From DATFYP01 sp035626235 (GTDB lineage Archaea; Thermoproteota; Nitrososphaeria; Nitrososphaerales; Gagatemarchaeaceae): a stretch of DNA of 63,213 nucleotides. Below are positions 50,001-58,468 of this stretch, in pieces (position 1 is the first letter of the stretch; each line of letters starts with the position of its first letter). The notes beneath the pieces were generated by a model. It was given only the letters and a program-made list of their open reading frames with translations. It had not been told where the DNA came from and ran no database searches. The DNA lies in assembly GCA_035626235.1 (NCBI GenBank), contig DASPOB010000052.1, positions 1 to 63,213 of the forward strand. The letters run 5' to 3'. A program made the translations under genes and the position numbers.

Positions 50001-50368
50001 CGTCTGTAGCCGCGGTCGGCCGCGATCTGCATTGCTTTGAGAATCAGGGCCTTCCCATGCTTCTTGCCGAGAAAGTCGGGGTGGACTCCAAACACTCCTA
50101 TGTAGGCAGCCTCCGCGTCTTCAGAATGAGGATGAAGACTGCAGACACCAGTGAACATCCCTCTGTAGGTGGAAATCAGGACGCAGATGTTCTTGACGCC
50201 GGCGGGGAAAGAGCTCAGCACTCTTTCCGCCGTGAACGGAACGCCCCTCGTGAACCCCCCGGGCCAGAGGTCGCCACGATCGAAGGAGTTGAAGAGCCCA
50301 GCTAACTCTTGGGCGTCCTCATCTCGAAACTTGACAATCTTGACTGCAGATTCCGGTCTCTTGCTCAT
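47090..50368 (-). CDS. giant GNAT acetyltransferase fused to beta-sandwich array
   Basis: 1092 residues. Residues about 8-165 are a GNAT domain: IGVFGVHPDFLGKKHGKALILKAM (key acetyl-CoA loop LGKKHGKAL) and NTWAGNMRAVPLYKKSGM. Residues 200-1090 hold a chain of beta-rich segments with Ig-like features (AGIEHTFILEIVNGTK, TAGNIQVNLFNNSKERFEG, ARLKTRLEVINSKNKDE), a CASA-like SYDVSVRISGWGE part, and a carbohydrate-mutarotase-like end (VRRQFSNPTPARFEFNN). No signal peptide or membrane helix, so cytoplasmic. Family not recognised; length is far beyond ordinary GNATs. Stands alone. Confidence 0.75.
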   Translation of the reverse strand: MSKRPESAVKIVKFRDEDAQELAGLFNSFDRGDLWPGGFTRGVPFTAERVLSSFPAGVKNICVLISTYRGMFTGVCSLHPHSEDAEAAYIGVFGVHPDFLGKKHGKALILKAMQIAADRGYRRVDLNTWAGNMRAVPLYKKSGMFWVPETSVYMQDFVPGIVRFPLAQEFFKKHEWYSSHVRRLDLVPDEFRVEGMEVYPYEFAAGKDHLRVWVDRHGRSISGIERIFGDERLKILCSLEDHTVVAGIEHTFILEIVNGTKKSMQGSTFLSGFDGLEFVGQPPGSFKVEDGKSLRLEAKFVVRPDMEVPDVSRKQKTIKASLILDGELVPFEVGMRIKPLLEFRTFPENLTGAPGTAGNIQVNLFNNSKERFEGHISVIDEYDRLSITENTIPVGVPSKSHSGLSIRMRIPEDQPTSSIPLLLLAKGRVKGASIETKTETVFLRCLRPGGVVSFVEKREAGKVVVVESEDLIAQVQLRGALLDVAYKNGSRGLQGIIFHQGIGVGPPFGFTRLVDFEHEILRSDECLELVLSGSHPDKPGVKMRRSLTFFAGTSLIRDQVSVVNKNPTASYDVSVRISGWGEMRNMFAMVVPLKDIVVNEMVSFPNSEAELPTDPNDYKESWVCFQSKAQGFCYGQIWSKEKLAKVRFTEQFLFAPEYSLGQVKPGQTACTSQLYYVIDTGDWRSVRRKWQSLVERKTHFGEGTAEPQRLFNIRLTEDTLYSTARLKTRLEVINSKNKDETGRILLTPPVGWRIAPTELKVKGVTAKTPFSADVSLYPPAEARLGVHSGSIEFHSERQLIRFPLDLALFSKTPGHSVSTLRKREEGKEVIKVSNGLLQFKASADFAGCLYFLSGEGRVNHLCSNFPRIGTRVFLQNYSGGIRALYSGEDLDFEKSKSHLESFQTEIIREGRWSGVKFSYKSEKQEGLEGVLGSTSYLTLPASNIVKVRRQFSNPTPARFEFNNSLWISPNVGGDFQKNEVIFPRDGRNFRFKRGAGFVISGVQPEKGWALVANAEKNAGLGVVTGDPLNSLLLSLDIGKSLMELLIESRIRLQPMEKVQLEDFVVLCNGDYESMDRLSNALRKDASRSQDGA

Positions 50369-50538
50369 TTCGGATCATGCGTGCATTGACGCTGACAGCC
50401 TGCGCTCCTAAGAGACGCCTTTAAGGGATTCCCGGCCCAGGCGTCTCTTCCCAGCCCGATTTCGTACGAGTCTGGACGCAGCCAGACTGACAGGCGCGAT
50501 GGTGAAAGTCGTGCAGATGACTCTTACGTGGGAGTGTC

Positions 50539-51507
50539 TCAACCTGAAGTCGTGGGATAGGTCCCTCTGTAGGTCTCTGAGCAGGGCTGGGTGTACGAGA
50601 TCGTTTCGTTGGTAGGGAGGAAAGAAAGCGTGTAGGAAGCCTGCTTGCCCTGGTTGGGAGACCCGGGAAGATTCAATACGACTGTGCTGTTGGCGAGCAC
50701 GGTTTCGTTTTGCGGTATGGCGAACCAGTCACCGGCGAAAGGGCCCCTGACTGAAATGCCCAGCGGGCCCACGGTGGCTGTGCCGTTGACACCCGCAACC
50801 CATACTCCATATGAATTGGCATTCCTGACTGTAGCGTAGCCGACTGATACGTTTAGCGAGTCAAAGGTAACTCCCAAGTTGCTCAGAAGGTCGGGACAGT
50901 CGAGCGGAGCGTTGGTGGAGGGGCTCGTGGACCACTTTCCGGAGTACCAGCATAGAGACACCCAGTTGGCAAGGTTTCCAGCCTGCGCGAATGTGAAGCA
51001 GCCACTCACATGGCCGTCGACCGTGACATCGGCCATGTACTTGTTGGTCGGGAACCAGCACGTGGCACCTGACGTGGATCCTGGCGGCACGCCGGACTCG
51101 GCTAGGCCCCCGTTTACCGCTTCGACAGGCATCAGAGTGGTCGTACCGTTGGCACCTGTGCCGTTGACCATTATTGGAAGCATCATGGAGCACCCTGTCG
51201 TGACGACCTCGAAGCGCGAAGTCTCGTTGTTAGTCACAGTCATCGTGCATGACCCAGCGGAGAGACTGCACACTGCGCCCGTCTCCGTCAACACGAAGCC
51301 ATGGCACATGACAGACCCCGGAAGCGACGGCCTCTCGTAGACCTGCCCGCAAGGGTTGGGAATGGGGGGCCGCGGCCCGACTTCCCGGCTCAGGTAGAGT
51401 CCGGTTCCCAAGGCCGCGCCGGCCACTATGAGGACAAGAACTGTGATGGTGATGGTGAACCTCTTTCCGCGGGTTTTTTTTGCTGGATCCCGTCTTTCCA
51501 GTGTCAT
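50539..51507 (-). CDS. membrane-anchored Cys-rich extracytoplasmic protein
   Basis: 322 residues: basic N-terminus, one membrane helix (ITITVLVLIVAGAALGTGLYL), then an exported part with many N-x-T/S sites and about nine Cys that could form disulfides. No family recognised. It lies between the GNAT giant and the HTH-10 gene, all on the minus strand but with gaps over 100 nt. Confidence 0.72.
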   Translation of the reverse strand: MTLERRDPAKKTRGKRFTITITVLVLIVAGAALGTGLYLSREVGPRPPIPNPCGQVYERPSLPGSVMCHGFVLTETGAVCSLSAGSCTMTVTNNETSRFEVVTTGCSMMLPIMVNGTGANGTTTLMPVEAVNGGLAESGVPPGSTSGATCWFPTNKYMADVTVDGHVSGCFTFAQAGNLANWVSLCWYSGKWSTSPSTNAPLDCPDLLSNLGVTFDSLNVSVGYATVRNANSYGVWVAGVNGTATVGPLGISVRGPFAGDWFAIPQNETVLANSTVVLNLPGSPNQGKQASYTLSFLPTNETISYTQPCSETYRGTYPTTSG

Positions 51508-51614
51508 TGAGGCCAGTCACGCATAGGCCATTGGACTAATAGCTCTACGGCCCAGAACGCAGGCCAGGCGGGCCGAGTAGACTCGGCTGAGATTTCCTTT
51601 GGCGGACTGTCGGG

Positions 51615-52265
51615 TCAGTCGCGGCTGCGGTGAAGTAGGGACCTCCTCGCGAGGTACTCCGCAAGGACCTTCCTTTGCCCCCTGCGAAGTATCTCTCCGA
51701 GAGTTGAGGTCCTCACTCCTGTTCTGTCGGCGAGTTCCTTGAGCCCGAGCTTCTTGGGGAAGTCGAAGTATCCGAGTTCGTAGGCAATACTCAGGATCTG
51801 CTCCTGTCTAGTGGTGAGGAGGTCGGTGTCCCCCATGGCTCTCCGCCTCCTGACTTCAAGGGGGATTTTCTCCTGCTCGAGGGACCGGATCAGCTCCTTG
51901 TAGGAACTGTCGCTGCCGAGGACGGTCCACCTTGCCCTTTCGCCCGAGCTGATGCCCACTGACTCCAGGAAACACTTCGACCTCGCTACCTGCTTGCACA
52001 CCGTGCATCTGCTGGAAATGGCCGCCCCGTAGATGTGGCCGCTGTCCGATCGCATGATTTCCATCTGGATTACGTCGGCGTCTTTTTTCATGGCCGCGAG
52101 GAGCTCGTCGGCCACGCCAGGCTCCACCTGGATGTCGAACAGGTGCTCCACCAGCCCTTTCGGGAGCAACTTGGAGTCAAGTATCTCGATTTCTGCGGAG
52201 AATTTCCTTGATGCGGCTCTTATCCAGTTGTGGGGCTGGGGGCACTGCAGGACCGCTTCGAACAC
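51615..52265 (-). CDS. HTH-10 (bacterio-opsin activator type) regulator
   Basis: 216 residues. The C-terminal HTH-10 domain (LTTRQEQILSIAYELGYFDFPKK ... LKELADRTGVRTSTLGEILRRG; key words LTTRQEQIL, YFDFPKK, LADRTGVRTSTL) is diagnostic. The N-terminal sensor-like half holds a CTVCKQVARSKC cluster near residue 90 that may bind metal or sense redox. It is divergent from nirK with 158 nt between starts, so it is the obvious candidate regulator of that locus. Confidence 0.88.
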   Translation of the reverse strand: MFEAVLQCPQPHNWIRAASRKFSAEIEILDSKLLPKGLVEHLFDIQVEPGVADELLAAMKKDADVIQMEIMRSDSGHIYGAAISSRCTVCKQVARSKCFLESVGISSGERARWTVLGSDSSYKELIRSLEQEKIPLEVRRRRAMGDTDLLTTRQEQILSIAYELGYFDFPKKLGLKELADRTGVRTSTLGEILRRGQRKVLAEYLARRSLLHRSRD

Positions 52266-52423
52266 GGAGCGCCGATGGGGGTCAGTTATTTAAGAAATGG
52301 AAGCATGACGAGAACCCTGGGCTCTCAAAAGCAGATGAGCCTGGTGCAAGAGCCGCGTCGTCCCCACGTCCCTATAATCTAAGGGCCAAGGCTTAACTCA
52401 ATCCGTCCTGTGCACCTTCTCGA

Positions 52424-53827
52424 ATGACGATGGTTCGGAGATGCGGCGGCCGGAGGGCAATGTCGTCCGTGCAGGCGCTCACTGTCTTCTTGGTCTTGTT
52501 CATGGCGGCTGGGTCGGTCGTCTACCTTGACACGACCCAGAACCTTAGCAGCCAAATCAGCAGCCTTCAGAGCGAGGTCAACTCACTGCATGCTGAAGGA
52601 GCGACGGCTTCCCTTACGAACATCACGTACACGCAGGCGCCGTCCTCGACCACAGCCCGGTTGGCCCCGGCCGTTCGAAGAATCGTCCTGGTCGCCGAGC
52701 CAGCCAAGATCACGATTGCGACCAACGTCACCTACGACGCATGGACGTTCAACGGGACCGTCCCCGGACCCACGATAACGGCGAACCAGGGCGACACCAT
52801 CAACTTCACGCTGATCAACGACTTCACGGACATGAGCCACTCGATAGACTTCCACGCTGCACAGGTCGACTGGTCTACGGACTACGCTGAGGTTCCGCCC
52901 GGAGGGTCGAAGTCATTCACCTTCACCGTGAGCTACCCAGGCGTGTTCATGTATCACTGTGGGTCCCAGCCCGTCCTGGAGCACATCTCGAATGGGATGT
53001 ATGGTGCCATAATCGTCAACCCAAACCCTCCGCTGCCTCAAGCCACCGGGGGTCAGTACGTCCTCGTTCAGAGCGAATTTTACACTAATTCGAGGCCAGG
53101 AACTGACGGGGCGTTCGCCGGAAACTACTCAGAGATGCTGGCTTCGACCCCCAACTATGTCGTATTCAACGGGAGGGCCTTTCAGTATCAGAAGGCCCCT
53201 CTGCAGGTGCTCCCCAACCAGCTCGTGCGGCTTTACATTCTGAATGTCGGCCCCGACCACTGGAGCGCGTTCCACGTCATTGGGGCGCTAATGGACACCG
53301 TCTACGTAGACGGTGACCCGTCGAACGTGATGCACGGCCTCCAGACGCTGAACATTCCGCCGTCCGGCGGTGCAATTGTCGACATGTACTTCCGCGACCC
53401 CGGTGGAAAGAACCCGTTCGTCACTCACGACTTTGCGGACGCTTCCAAAGGCGCGGTCGGCATGTTCGCGGTGGGAGGCGGGTCGCCGGGCTCGTCAACG
53501 ACTACGACTTCGACAACCGCCGCGACGACTGCGGCTCCCGCGGCCTCCGTGCAGGTGAGAATCCCTCCGGGGGCCGGCGCTGACACCTCGTCCTTCGGAT
53601 ACTCGCCTGCCACCATCACCGTGGTCATCGGGGTGAACAACACGGTGGTCTGGACAAACGACGACAACATGCCCCATACCGTGACGTCGGTGAACAAGAT
53701 CTTCGACTCGGGGAACCTGAACCCGGGAGACACCTACAGCTTTACGTTCACCACTCCAGGGACATACCAATACGGCTGCTCCTACCACCTCTGGATGAAA
53801 GGCACGGTTATAGTAAGGGCGGCGTAG
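52424..53827 (+). CDS. nirK: copper nitrite reductase with C-terminal plastocyanin domain
   Basis: 467 residues. Membrane helix or signal at 14-34, short coiled coil (SQISSLQSEVNSLH), cupredoxin 1 (about 80-205) and cupredoxin 2 (about 205-345), a Ser/Thr/Ala linker (352-372) and a plastocyanin (375-467). Ligands look intact: SHSIDFHAA (type 1 and 2 His plus Asp), YHCGSQPVLEHISNGM (type 2 His; type 1 Cys, His, Met), FHVIG and VTHDFADASKG (type 2 His). The tail domain has MPHTVTS and YGCSYHLWMKG (His, Cys, His, Met). It would reduce nitrite to NO outside the membrane, fed by its own cupredoxin. Confidence 0.88.
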   Translation: MTMVRRCGGRRAMSSVQALTVFLVLFMAAGSVVYLDTTQNLSSQISSLQSEVNSLHAEGATASLTNITYTQAPSSTTARLAPAVRRIVLVAEPAKITIATNVTYDAWTFNGTVPGPTITANQGDTINFTLINDFTDMSHSIDFHAAQVDWSTDYAEVPPGGSKSFTFTVSYPGVFMYHCGSQPVLEHISNGMYGAIIVNPNPPLPQATGGQYVLVQSEFYTNSRPGTDGAFAGNYSEMLASTPNYVVFNGRAFQYQKAPLQVLPNQLVRLYILNVGPDHWSAFHVIGALMDTVYVDGDPSNVMHGLQTLNIPPSGGAIVDMYFRDPGGKNPFVTHDFADASKGAVGMFAVGGGSPGSSTTTTSTTAATTAAPAASVQVRIPPGAGADTSSFGYSPATITVVIGVNNTVVWTNDDNMPHTVTSVNKIFDSGNLNPGDTYSFTFTTPGTYQYGCSYHLWMKGTVIVRAA

Positions 53828-53837
53828 GCGAGGACGG

Positions 53838-54281
53838 GTGCCTCAGGAAGCTAAAGGGAACGCGCCAACGAACCCCTCGAGACGCAGGATGCTGAAGCTG
53901 CTGGCAGTGGTCACCCTTGGTGGAGCCGCCGGCCTACTGGGGTCAGGAGTCATCCTCGGTCGGGAGCAGGGACGAGACACCTGGGTCGGATCTCAGCAGA
54001 ATCCAGAAGGTGCCAGTCAGGAGCCTGAGTCGTATGTCAAGGTCAAGGTGAAGTACTTCCAGATGGCCAGTACACTTCCCGGCATCAAGGAAGAGACGGT
54101 AACCTTGGAGAGCCCGGCGCACTATAACCAGCTCCTCGCGACCGTAATAGGCGAACACCCTGCCTTGGCTGGAATGTTACCCAACATGATGGTCCTTGTG
54201 GACGGGTTGGTAGCCAATCCGAACACCTCCTTGAACGACGGCGACGAGGTCGATTTCATCCCAGCGACATCCGGCGGTTAG
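53838..54281 (+). CDS. Tat-exported MoaD/ThiS-like ubiquitin-fold protein ending Gly-Gly
   Basis: 147 residues from GTG 53838, 10 nt after nirK. The N-terminus SRRRMLKLLAVVTLGGAAGLL has a twin-arginine motif (S-R-R-x-M-L-K) then a hydrophobic stretch. After a Pro/Glu/Ser-rich spacer, residues 65-147 form a beta-grasp fold: VKVKYFQMASTLPGIKEETVTLE, YNQLLATVIGEHPAL, NMMVLVDGLVAN, LNDGDEVDFIPATSGG. The Gly-Gly C-terminus is what E1-like enzymes adenylate in MoaD, ThiS and SAMPs. Outside the cell no ATP is available, so its role is puzzling. Confidence 0.8.
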   Translation: MPQEAKGNAPTNPSRRRMLKLLAVVTLGGAAGLLGSGVILGREQGRDTWVGSQQNPEGASQEPESYVKVKVKYFQMASTLPGIKEETVTLESPAHYNQLLATVIGEHPALAGMLPNMMVLVDGLVANPNTSLNDGDEVDFIPATSGG

Positions 54282-54629
54282 GGGATAAACAAAACTCGGT
54301 ACGGGTTTTAAGACCCTCTGGAGCAGGCTCCCGATGCCGTTGTGACCGGATGGGCGAAGAGCCCTCTCGTGCTTTTGTAACGGAATTCGGCGCTCCCGCA
54401 CCTAGCATATCGGCAAACATGATTGCAGCAAGGCGGCGTACCCCATCTACCAAGTGGTTTGGCGAAAGAGAAGGGCGCGGCACAACATGATCGGCCAGGC
54501 GCCGGCTGCGCGTAGCTTCGCCTTGCGCTCACTGGCAGCCAATCAAATCGGTTCAGGTGCGGGGACAGTCCAGCTTAAATTCGCGGGCAAGTCGGAGGGC
54601 GAATTGAACTTGCAGGGACGTGAGGGGTA
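54282..54629. other. 350-nt gap without a convincing gene
   Basis: Frames here are short and do not read as protein. A plus-strand CAGCTTAAATTC (about 54571-54582) could be the TATA box for the gene at 54630. No tRNA or repeat was found. Confidence 0.45.
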
Positions 54630-54923
54630 ATGGTAGACAGAGTTTACAAGGCTGGCTTGCCCCGCCTGAGGAAAGCTCTCGAGCAATTGAGTGAGGAGTT
54701 CTCCAGTCTTGATTCGCATACGAATTGGACCAAGTTGAGGATTGAGCCGCTGCTGAAACACATAGACTCGCTTGAACTGCAGTTGCGCTCGGAAGAGTTC
54801 TCAGGGGAGTCTTCACGCCTGAGGAAGGGGGTGGCAATGTTTCATTCGGACCTGGTGTATCTCAGAGAGAACGTCAAGGCACTCCAGAGGGTCCTGCAGT
54901 CTGAGAAGAAGCCCAAGAAGTAA
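54630..54923 (+). CDS. small helical protein, unknown
   Basis: 97 residues, almost all helical with heptad-like patterns (RLRKALEQLSEEFSSL, LLKHIDSLELQLRSEEF, LVYLRENVKALQRVLQ) and a Lys-rich end. It is followed after 6 nt by a methyltransferase gene, so the two are probably an operon. No family recognised; could be a coiled-coil partner or nucleoid-type protein. Confidence 0.68.
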   Translation: MVDRVYKAGLPRLRKALEQLSEEFSSLDSHTNWTKLRIEPLLKHIDSLELQLRSEEFSGESSRLRKGVAMFHSDLVYLRENVKALQRVLQSEKKPKK

Positions 54924-54929
54924 CCGGGC

Positions 54930-55676
54930 TTGCGTAACTTCGACCGCGTCGCAGGCATCTACGACTCGACCAGGAAACTCCCGGATCCTGTGATGAGCAC
55001 TGTTGTTGAAGCGCTTGCTACCGAGTTGCAGGATCGCGGCGCGATTCTCGACGCGGGGGTGGGGACTGGGAGGTTCGCCGGCCCACTCAGAGACAAGGGT
55101 CTCGACGTCGTGGGTCTGGACGTGTCGCAGGCCATGCTGTCAGAAGCCAAACGGAAGTCGCTTCAGGACCTGGTCAGGGGTGAACTTACGACCATGCCCT
55201 TCACTGACAAGGCCTTCGACTCCTGCCTGATGATTCATATCCTGCATTTGGTCGAAGACCCTGCAAGCCTGCTCTCCGAAGTCGCGCGGGTCTGCAGGAC
55301 TAAGGTCGTTTCACTGGCCGAGACGAGCGATACTGTGAGCGTCAGGGAGGACTACATCCGTCTAAGCTCGGAGGCGGGTTATGGTTGGGGCGGGATTAGC
55401 GAGACGAAGCTCACCTCGCTTGTCTCCCCCGCGAAGCTGACCGACATCGTTAGCTATTCTGTGGAGACAGACATCGGCGGCGAAATAGAGTACTTCAGAA
55501 ACAGACTGTCGGCAGTCACCTGGGATCTACCGGAAAAAATCCATGAAGGGATCATCGCCAAGCTGGAGTCTACGCTCAGCCCTGGAATCTCCAAATGCAA
55601 CAGGACAATCAAACTGGCCGCCTGGGAAGTAGACAGCATTCAATCCGCCATTCCTTCGTTGGTTGGAAGAGACTGA
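54930..55676 (+). CDS. class I SAM-dependent methyltransferase
   Basis: 248 residues from TTG 54930. RNFDRVAGIYDSTRKLPD opens the domain, ILDAGVGTGRFAGPL (SAM-binding GxGxG) is near residue 40, VVGLDVSQAMLSEAK near 62, and LTTMPFTDKAFDSCLMIHILHLVEDP by its key parts (PFTDKAFDSCL) fits the UbiE/Methyltransf_11 group. Substrate unknown. Follows the small helical protein gene. Confidence 0.88.
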   Translation: MRNFDRVAGIYDSTRKLPDPVMSTVVEALATELQDRGAILDAGVGTGRFAGPLRDKGLDVVGLDVSQAMLSEAKRKSLQDLVRGELTTMPFTDKAFDSCLMIHILHLVEDPASLLSEVARVCRTKVVSLAETSDTVSVREDYIRLSSEAGYGWGGISETKLTSLVSPAKLTDIVSYSVETDIGGEIEYFRNRLSAVTWDLPEKIHEGIIAKLESTLSPGISKCNRTIKLAAWEVDSIQSAIPSLVGRD

Positions 55677-55910
55677 TTCAGTTCTCGGCTGTGAACAAGG
55701 TCAGTTCTGGGAAGCCGCCGCTTCTTCTGGCCTGAACCTATTATCGGAATGAACCCAAACGTCAGCGCGCAGCGATGGTACCCCAGGCCGCCGGCCGCTA
55801 CCTACGCCTGCCGGCCAAAGGAGCAGGATTTGACATGCCCACGGAACAACCGGGGCTCTCTCATCAGAGAGGGATAAGTAAGGCGCCGACGGAACCAAGA
55901 GGCACAGGGC

Positions 55911-57641
55911 TTGGTCTTCGACTACTCGAAGCTCCCGCGGGAATTCCCGAGGAAGTATGTGCCTCGCGACATGCCCTTCGACTGGGAATCTCTTTCTCCG
56001 CTTTTCGACGAATTGAAGGGAAGGCCCGTCAACACCAGAGAGGACCTCGAGAAGTGGATGGCTGACGAGGACGAACTCGACGCGGTCGTCTACGAGAGGA
56101 GAGCCCTGACGATGGTGAACTACTCCAGGCAGACGGATGATGACGAATTCAAGAGGGCCTATACCGACTTCGTTCAGGAGCTTGAGCCACTCATCAAGTT
56201 GGCGGCCTTCGAGCTGGTCAAGAAGTACGTAGCGGCGCCCGTAAGGCGCGAGTTGCCGCCGAGCCAATACATGACCACAGACAGGAACAGGGAGAACGTT
56301 GCAAGAATCTTCAGAGAGGAAAACGTTCCGCTGGAGAAGGAAGAGGCCAGGCTCGTCCAGAAGTACCAGGGTGTCATGGGTGCGATGAGCATCCAGTTCA
56401 AGGGGGAGGAGAGGACCCTGCAGCAGATGGCCAAATTCCTCGAGGAGACGGATCGGAAGCTGAGGGAGGAATCCTGGAGGCTGTCCACGTCCCGCCTCCT
56501 TGAAGACGCCTGGAAGCTCGACGAAATCTACGACGGCATGATCAAGATTCGAACCTCCATAGGCAAGAACGCGGGGTTCCAGAACTACCGGGACTACGCG
56601 TTCAGGCTAAGGAACAGGTTCGACTACACGCCAGAGGACTGCACGAGGTTTCATGACGCCGTAGAGAAGTACTTCGTCCCCCTCAGTCGCGAGGTCGATG
56701 AAGAAAGAAGGCGCAAGATGGGCCTCGGCAAGCTGGCGCCATGGGACCTGAACGTAGACCCGGACGGGAAACAGCCCTTGGCGCCGTTCGGCAGAGCTGA
56801 CGAGCTCGTGGCAGGATGCGCGAAAATCTTCAGCCAGGTCGACCCCCAGTTTTCCAGGTATTTCGACATGATGACATCCCTCGAACTCCGCGACCTGGAG
56901 AGCAGGAAGGGCAAGGCGCCGGGTGGATTCCAGGACGAATTCACCGAATTGAGACTCCCCTTCATCTTCATGAACGCCGCCAAGAGGGACGGCGACGTCA
57001 GGGTCCTGCTTCATGAGTCCGGCCACAGCTTTCACAGCTTTCTGATGCGGGAGGCAGGGCTGCCCTTGTTCAACTCTGGCCAAGGCCTTCCCGCCGAGTT
57101 CGCGGAGGTGGCCTCCACGTCGATGGAGCTGGTAGGCGGGGAACACCTCGAAGGCATCTTCTACGGCCCTGAGGACACCAGGAGGTCGAACAGGGAAGAG
57201 GTCATCGACATGATCAAGCTGTTCCCTTGGGTCGCGACCATTGATTCATTCCAGCACTGGGTGTACACAGCTCCGGGGCACTCGGCGGACGAGCGAGCGG
57301 AGGCCTGGTCGCGAATCTTCAGGCGCTTCTCAGGGCTTGAAAGCTATGAGGGTTACGAACAGGCGCTGCGCTACAGGTGGCAGCGCCAACTCCATCTCTA
57401 CCAATACCCGTTCTACTACATCGAGTATGGAATCGCCACCCTGGGGGCTCTTGGGATTTGGCTTAGGTATCGCGAGGACCCGAAGGGGGCGGTGGCCTCT
57501 TACAAGCGCGCCCTATCTCTGGGAAGCTCAAGGACTCTTCCGGAGCTGTTCCAGGCGGCCGAGCTTCCGTGGGACCTAGGACCCGGGTCGATTGAATCAT
57601 ACGCTCGCGAGCTCAGGACCATTTGGAAGAGCTACGCCTAG
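55911..57641 (+). CDS. pepF: M3 family oligoendopeptidase
   Basis: 576 residues from TTG 55911, with GAGGGATAAGTAAGG about 35-45 nt upstream. The zinc motif HExxH is seen as LLHESGHSFH near residue 365, and a third ligand Glu in AEFAEVASTSMEL about 25 residues later. Helix-rich throughout (ERRKMGLGKLAPWDLNVDP region precedes the site), as in M3B oligoendopeptidase F. It cleaves short peptides in the cytoplasm. Preceding 55677-55910 holds only a small CTCTCT-CATC-AGAGAG hairpin. Confidence 0.9.
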   Translation: MVFDYSKLPREFPRKYVPRDMPFDWESLSPLFDELKGRPVNTREDLEKWMADEDELDAVVYERRALTMVNYSRQTDDDEFKRAYTDFVQELEPLIKLAAFELVKKYVAAPVRRELPPSQYMTTDRNRENVARIFREENVPLEKEEARLVQKYQGVMGAMSIQFKGEERTLQQMAKFLEETDRKLREESWRLSTSRLLEDAWKLDEIYDGMIKIRTSIGKNAGFQNYRDYAFRLRNRFDYTPEDCTRFHDAVEKYFVPLSREVDEERRRKMGLGKLAPWDLNVDPDGKQPLAPFGRADELVAGCAKIFSQVDPQFSRYFDMMTSLELRDLESRKGKAPGGFQDEFTELRLPFIFMNAAKRDGDVRVLLHESGHSFHSFLMREAGLPLFNSGQGLPAEFAEVASTSMELVGGEHLEGIFYGPEDTRRSNREEVIDMIKLFPWVATIDSFQHWVYTAPGHSADERAEAWSRIFRRFSGLESYEGYEQALRYRWQRQLHLYQYPFYYIEYGIATLGALGIWLRYREDPKGAVASYKRALSLGSSRTLPELFQAAELPWDLGPGSIESYARELRTIWKSYA

Positions 57642-57703
57642 GGACCGACGGCCTCGGCAGGACCGGGTAACTTTATCACATCTGCGCCCAGCCAGATCGT
57701 AGG

Positions 57704-58324
57704 ATGAAGGTAGCGATTCTTGTGTTCCCCGGGGTGGAAGAGCTCGATTTCGTGGGCTTCCTTGAAGCCCTGTCCGTTGCGAACAGGCTGGCGGGAAGGG
57801 AACACTTCGAGACCGAGCTGGTGGGGACATCGGCAGGCACCATAACATGCAGCGGCGGCATGCGCGTCGTACCGGACCTCACTCTCGATGAACTCGGGAG
57901 GCATGACCTGCTCTTCGTTCCGGGCGGCGGAGCGTCCAGGGGGACTGGAGTGGACCTGATCATGAAGAATGAGCGAGTTCTTGACACTCTGAGGAAGTCT
58001 CATGGAGATGGCATGAGAGTCTGGTCGGTCTGTACCGGCGCACTTGTGCTCGGCAAGGCAGGCCTCCTCAAGGGGAGACGGGCCACGACGCATCACTCGC
58101 ACATTGACAAGCTCGAATCTGCAGGAGCGAAGGTCGTCCGGGAGAGAACGGTCACTGACGGCAGGGTGACCACGGGCGGGGGGATCACCTCGTCAATCGA
58201 TGTCGGGATAGAACTGGTGAAGGGCGAACTCGGCGGGAGACTCGCGAGGAAAGTCCAGACGGCTCTGGAGTATCCGCCTCCAGGGATGCGCCAGGAAGGA
58301 CGACGGTTCAAACTGAACCGATAG
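57704..58324 (+). CDS. DJ-1/PfpI family protein
   Basis: 206 residues. AILVFPGVEELDFVGFLEAL (key Glu in PGVEELDF) near residue 10, VPGGGASRGTG near 68 and the nucleophile elbow WSVCTGALVLGKAGLLKGRRATTH near 105 (key VCTGALVLG). This looks like the isonitrile hydratase/AraC-amidase-like branch without a DNA-binding domain. Substrate unknown. ATG with GTAACTTTATC about 30 nt upstream. Confidence 0.87.
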   Translation: MKVAILVFPGVEELDFVGFLEALSVANRLAGREHFETELVGTSAGTITCSGGMRVVPDLTLDELGRHDLLFVPGGGASRGTGVDLIMKNERVLDTLRKSHGDGMRVWSVCTGALVLGKAGLLKGRRATTHHSHIDKLESAGAKVVRERTVTDGRVTTGGGITSSIDVGIELVKGELGGRLARKVQTALEYPPPGMRQEGRRFKLNR

Positions 58325-58468
58325 CTTGTCTCAGGCACTTGGAGCCTTGCGAGAGATCCTCTGATGTGGCCGCGCGTTGCTCACCCATTGAAAGAAACGT
58401 TCTGGACCGTCCAGGCGTTCTCTTCTACCGGGACCACGATTCACGGTAGGGCTTGCTCCGAAGAAGAA

